Of a stretch of DNA of 36,312 nt, positions 33,957 to 36,312 are shown in pieces. A program made the translations under genes and the position numbers. The notes below the pieces were generated by a model. The model had not been told where the DNA came from. It searched no databases and saw only the letters and a list, made by a program, of their open reading frames with translations. Numbering within the stretch: position 1 is the first letter of the stretch; each line of letters opens with the position of its first letter. The stretch comes from Fidelibacterota bacterium (GTDB taxonomy: Bacteria; Fidelibacterota; UBA2242), in assembly GCA_021161185.1 (NCBI GenBank), contig JAGHBC010000021.1:1-36312 (forward strand), in the 5' to 3' direction.

Positions 33957-35879
33957 ATGGGAAAAATAATTGGAATCGACTTGGGCACAACCAACTCATG
34001 TGTCGCCGTAATGGATGCCGGAAAACCACGGGTTCTTGAAAATTCGGAGGGGCGTTCCGTTACACCTTCGGTCGTGGTATTCAAAAAAGATGGTGAACGT
34101 GTCGTGGGTGATACGGCGAAACGCCAGATAGTAACAAATCATGACCGAGCAATCTATTCAGTAAAACGCTTTATGGGTCGAATGTACAAAGAAGTTGACC
34201 ATGAAAAAGAGGAGGTGCCTTTTAAGACCGTTCAGGGGCCCAATGGCGATGTCCGCATTAGTGTGGCTAGTCATGATTACTCGCCGCCTGAAATCGCAGC
34301 TATGATACTTCAGAAGATGAAACAAACTGCCGAAGAGAAACTTGGCGAGAAAATTACGGAAGCCGTTATTACAGTTCCGGCTTATTTTAACGATTCTCAG
34401 CGCCAGGCGACCAAAGACGCCGGTAAAATTGCCGGTTTGGATGTCAAACGCATTATAAATGAACCAACAGCCGCCGCGCTGGCTTATGGTCTCGATAAGA
34501 AAAAAGATGAAAAGATTGCCGTATACGATTTTGGTGGTGGCACATTTGATATATCGATTCTGGAAATCGGTGATGGTGTCTTCGAAGTAAAATCCACCAG
34601 TGGCGATACTCATCTCGGTGGTGACGACCTGGATCAACGCATAATCAACTGGCTTATCGACGAATTTAAGAAAAAAGAGGGCGTTGATTTAAAAAAAGAT
34701 CCCATGGCTATGCAACGTCTGAAAGAAGCGGCAGAAAAGGCAAAAATTGAACTTTCTTCCAACACGGAAACTGAGATCAACTTACCTTATATCACTGCCG
34801 GAGCAGCCGGACCAATTCATATGCTTGAAAAACTGACCCGCGCAAAATTTGAATCGCTTGTGGAAGATCTCATTGAACGTACCCACAAACCTTGTTTGCA
34901 AGCGCTGAAAGATGCTAATCTGTCTACCGGTGACATTAACGAAGTTATTCTGGTTGGTGGTTCAACCCGTATTCCAAAAGTCCAGCAATTGGTAAAAGAA
35001 ATCTTTGGCAAAGAGGCTAATAAAAGCGTTAATCCCGATGAAGTTGTCGCAATTGGCGCTGCGATTCAGGGGGGCGTGCTTGGCGGTGAAGTTCATGATA
35101 TTTTATTGCTTGATGTTACGCCTCTCTCTCTCGGCATTGAAACCCTCGGCGGCGTGTCGACGAAATTAATTGAGCGTAACACAACCATTCCAACCCGTAA
35201 AAGTGAGATATTTTCAACAGCTGCCGATAATCAAACCACAGTGGAAATTCATGTACTGCAAGGTGAACGCGCTATGGCGGCTGATAACAAAAGCATCGGA
35301 AAGTTTCATCTGGACGGTATTCCGCCGGCACCGCGTGGTGTTCCCCAGATTGAAGTTACTTTCGATATAGACGCAAACGGTATCCTGAATGTGTCGGCTA
35401 AAGATAAGGCTACCGGCAAAGAGCAAAGTGTACGCATTCAAACATCCAGTGGATTATCCGATGATGAAAAAGAGCGCATGGTCAAAGAAGCTCAGTTACA
35501 CGAAGAGGAAGATAAACGACGTAAAGAGGAAGTGAATACACGCAATCAGGCTGATTCAATTATTTATCAAACCGAAAAGAACCTGACCGAATACGGTGAA
35601 AAACTTGAAGCCGAAGAGAAAGGTAAGATTAATAATGCTCTCGAACAACTGAAGAAAGCCCAGAGTGGAAATGATATCAAGGCTATGAAAGAAGGGATCG
35701 AAAATATCAATAAGGTCTGGTCGGAAGTATCAACAAAAATGTATGAACGCGTCAAAACCGAAACTCCTCCGCCAAGTGCCGAACAGCAACAACCCGGCGG
35801 TGAAGCTCAGGGTGCTGAAACTGCCGGTAAGGAAGATAATGTCGAGGACGCCGACTTCGAAGTTGTTGATGATAAATAA
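33957..35879 (+). CDS. dnaK: Chaperone protein DnaK (Hsp70)
   Basis: Cytoplasmic Hsp70. The nucleotide-binding domain begins '[17 protein letters not shown]', contains '[13 protein letters not shown]' and '[19 protein letters not shown]', and carries the third signature '[18 protein letters not shown]'. The interdomain linker '[20 protein letters not shown]' leads into the substrate-binding domain. A helical lid and an acidic tail end in '[10 protein letters not shown]', the usual DnaK C-terminus. The length of 640 aa is standard. AAAGGAG lies about 8 nt before the ATG. grpE and dnaJ are not adjacent, so dnaK is probably monocistronic, with its own promoter and terminator. Confidence 0.98.
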   Translation: MGKIIGIDLGTTNSCVAVMDAGKPRVLENSEGRSVTPSVVVFKKDGERVVGDTAKRQIVTNHDRAIYSVKRFMGRMYKEVDHEKEEVPFKTVQGPNGDVRISVASHDYSPPEIAAMILQKMKQTAEEKLGEKITEAVITVPAYFNDSQRQATKDAGKIAGLDVKRIINEPTAAALAYGLDKKKDEKIAVYDFGGGTFDISILEIGDGVFEVKSTSGDTHLGGDDLDQRIINWLIDEFKKKEGVDLKKDPMAMQRLKEAAEKAKIELSSNTETEINLPYITAGAAGPIHMLEKLTRAKFESLVEDLIERTHKPCLQALKDANLSTGDINEVILVGGSTRIPKVQQLVKEIFGKEANKSVNPDEVVAIGAAIQGGVLGGEVHDILLLDVTPLSLGIETLGGVSTKLIERNTTIPTRKSEIFSTAADNQTTVEIHVLQGERAMAADNKSIGKFHLDGIPPAPRGVPQIEVTFDIDANGILNVSAKDKATGKEQSVRIQTSSGLSDDEKERMVKEAQLHEEEDKRRKEEVNTRNQADSIIYQTEKNLTEYGEKLEAEEKGKINNALEQLKKAQSGNDIKAMKEGIENINKVWSEVSTKMYERVKTETPPPSAEQQQPGGEAQGAETAGKEDNVEDADFEVVDDK

Positions 35880-35901
35880 TATAGATGCTTCTTTTAGTTC
35901 A

Positions 35902-35940
35902 AAGGGGGAGAGAGAGTTTTTCTTTTTCCCCTTATTTTAT
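35902..35940 (+). terminator. Rho-independent terminator after dnaK
   Basis: AAGGGGGAGAG (35902-35912) pairs with CTTTTTCCCCTT (35922-35933) through six Watson-Crick pairs at the base plus several G-T and A-T pairs, followed by ATTTTAT. It begins 22 nt after the dnaK stop. Confidence 0.6.
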
Positions 35941-36013
35941 CCCGGCATCGTTGAAAACTTTTGGTTTTTAGTGAATTTAATAGTACTTTAAAAGGCTATT
36001 TTAGAGTAGAAAC

Positions 36014-36086
36014 GGCGACGTACCCAAGCGGCTAAGGGAGCGGTCTGCAAAACCGTTATTCACCGGTTCGAATCCGGTCGTCGCCT
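36014..36086 (+). tRNA. tRNA-Cys (GCA)
   Basis: The acceptor GGCGACG (36014-36020) pairs with CGTCGCC (36079-36085), with discriminator T as expected for Cys. The anticodon loop is CTGCAAA with anticodon GCA at 36047-36049, and the T-loop is GGTTCGAATCC. The CCA end is not encoded. The next tRNA follows after 14 nt. Confidence 0.97.
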
Positions 36087-36100
36087 CGTTATTTTTTAGT

Positions 36101-36185
36101 GCCGAAGTGGCGGAATTGGTAGACGCAAGGGACTTAAAATCCCTCGTAGATTTTCTACGTGCCGGTTCGAGTCCGGCCTTCGGCA
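36101..36185 (+). tRNA. tRNA-Leu (TAA)
   Basis: The acceptor GCCGAAG (36101-36107) pairs with CTTCGGC (36178-36184), with discriminator A. The anticodon stem AGGGA/TCCCT encloses CTTAAAA, giving anticodon TAA. A long variable arm (CGTAGATTTTCTACG) marks a class II tRNA. CCA is not encoded. The track's 36107-36295 ORF overlaps this gene and is spurious. Confidence 0.97.
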
Positions 36186-36194
36186 CAACTCTTT

Positions 36195-36226
36195 ACCCGT
36201 CGATAACGGCGGGTATTTCTGTTTTT
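36195..36226 (+). terminator. Terminator of the tRNA-Cys/tRNA-Leu unit
   Basis: ACCCGTCG (36195-36202), loop ATAA and CGGCGGGT (36207-36214) form an 8-bp stem with one G-T pair, followed by ATTTCTGTTTTT. It lies 9 nt after tRNA-Leu. Confidence 0.75.
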
Positions 36227-36312
36227 AAATACCACCTTTACCCCTATCTTAAAAAACTCCAAAAAATGTATATTTATGTATATTTTGTAATCTGAAACCG
36301 GATACGGAACCG

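Noticed and set aside
36001-36186. 61-aa minus-strand and 62-aa plus-strand ORFs over the tRNA genes
   Set aside because: They coincide with tRNA-Cys and tRNA-Leu; 'GLEPARR' and 'TGFEPVNNGF'-type peptides are well-known mistranslations of tRNA T-arms.

Overview
This window looks like a chromosomal segment from a Gram-negative bacterium of the FCB assemblage, probably outside the well-studied Bacteroidota. Candidates are Calditrichota-, KSB1- or Neomarinimicrobiota-type lineages, but the sequence alone does not decide between them. The evidence is a PorU-like C25 peptidase with a C-terminal 'YPNPF' sorting-type domain followed directly by a PorV-like barrel, a TonB-dependent receptor with a carboxypeptidase-regulatory-like N-terminal domain, and a LolCDE set. 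Genes are tightly packed, and TTG, GTG and probably CTG start codons are frequent. I see no phage, insertion sequence or CRISPR array.

Layout. (1) 58-3786: topA and glyS on the plus strand. (2) 4011-5565, minus strand: an SSS-family sodium symporter, with the decayed C-terminal Fis-type helix-turn-helix of a sigma-54 activator fused to its 3' end. (3) 5711-9125: a vitamin B12 uptake locus made of a promoter, a cobalamin riboswitch, a hairpin covering the ribosome binding site, a BtuB-like TonB receptor and a BtuG/DUF5074-like beta-propeller lipoprotein. (4) 9126-9586: a non-coding array of small hairpins. (5) 9587-17332: a seven-gene operon of archaeal-type GAPDH-like dehydrogenase, MBL-fold hydrolase, tilS, hpt, ftsH, long-form folP and cdaA (c-di-AMP synthase). 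(6) 17333-17821: a second hairpin array, a nested inverted repeat and a perfect palindrome in front of porU. (7) 17822-24971: porU, porV, a fibronectin-III-like putative lipoprotein and an SLBB protein, the first three overlapping at stop/start codons. (8) 25028-31258: an Lrp/AsnC regulator, prfB (with programmed +1 frameshift), lysS, and lolC-lolE-lolD. (9) 31267-35940: clpC and dnaK, each behind a recognisable promoter, with a terminator after dnaK. (10) 36014-36226: tRNA-Cys(GCA) and tRNA-Leu(TAA) with a terminator.

How the parts work together. Most genes are housekeeping: DNA topology, translation, tRNA modification, purine salvage, folate, proteostasis and lipoprotein sorting. The accessory biology is at the cell surface: a B12-controlled corrinoid importer resembling the gut-Bacteroides BtuB-BtuG pair, and the PorU/PorV attachment module of a type IX-like secretion system.

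The most useful corrections to an automatic ORF call are the prfB frameshift (true start 25515), the folP start upstream at a probable CTG (15358), the porU start at 17822 rather than 17807, and downstream starts for topA, the GAPDH-like gene and the MBL gene. The most unexplained signal is the pair of intergenic arrays of palindromes. Their stems differ but their tetraloops are fixed (TTCA/TGAA or TAAA), and the two arrays share an identical 17-mer.
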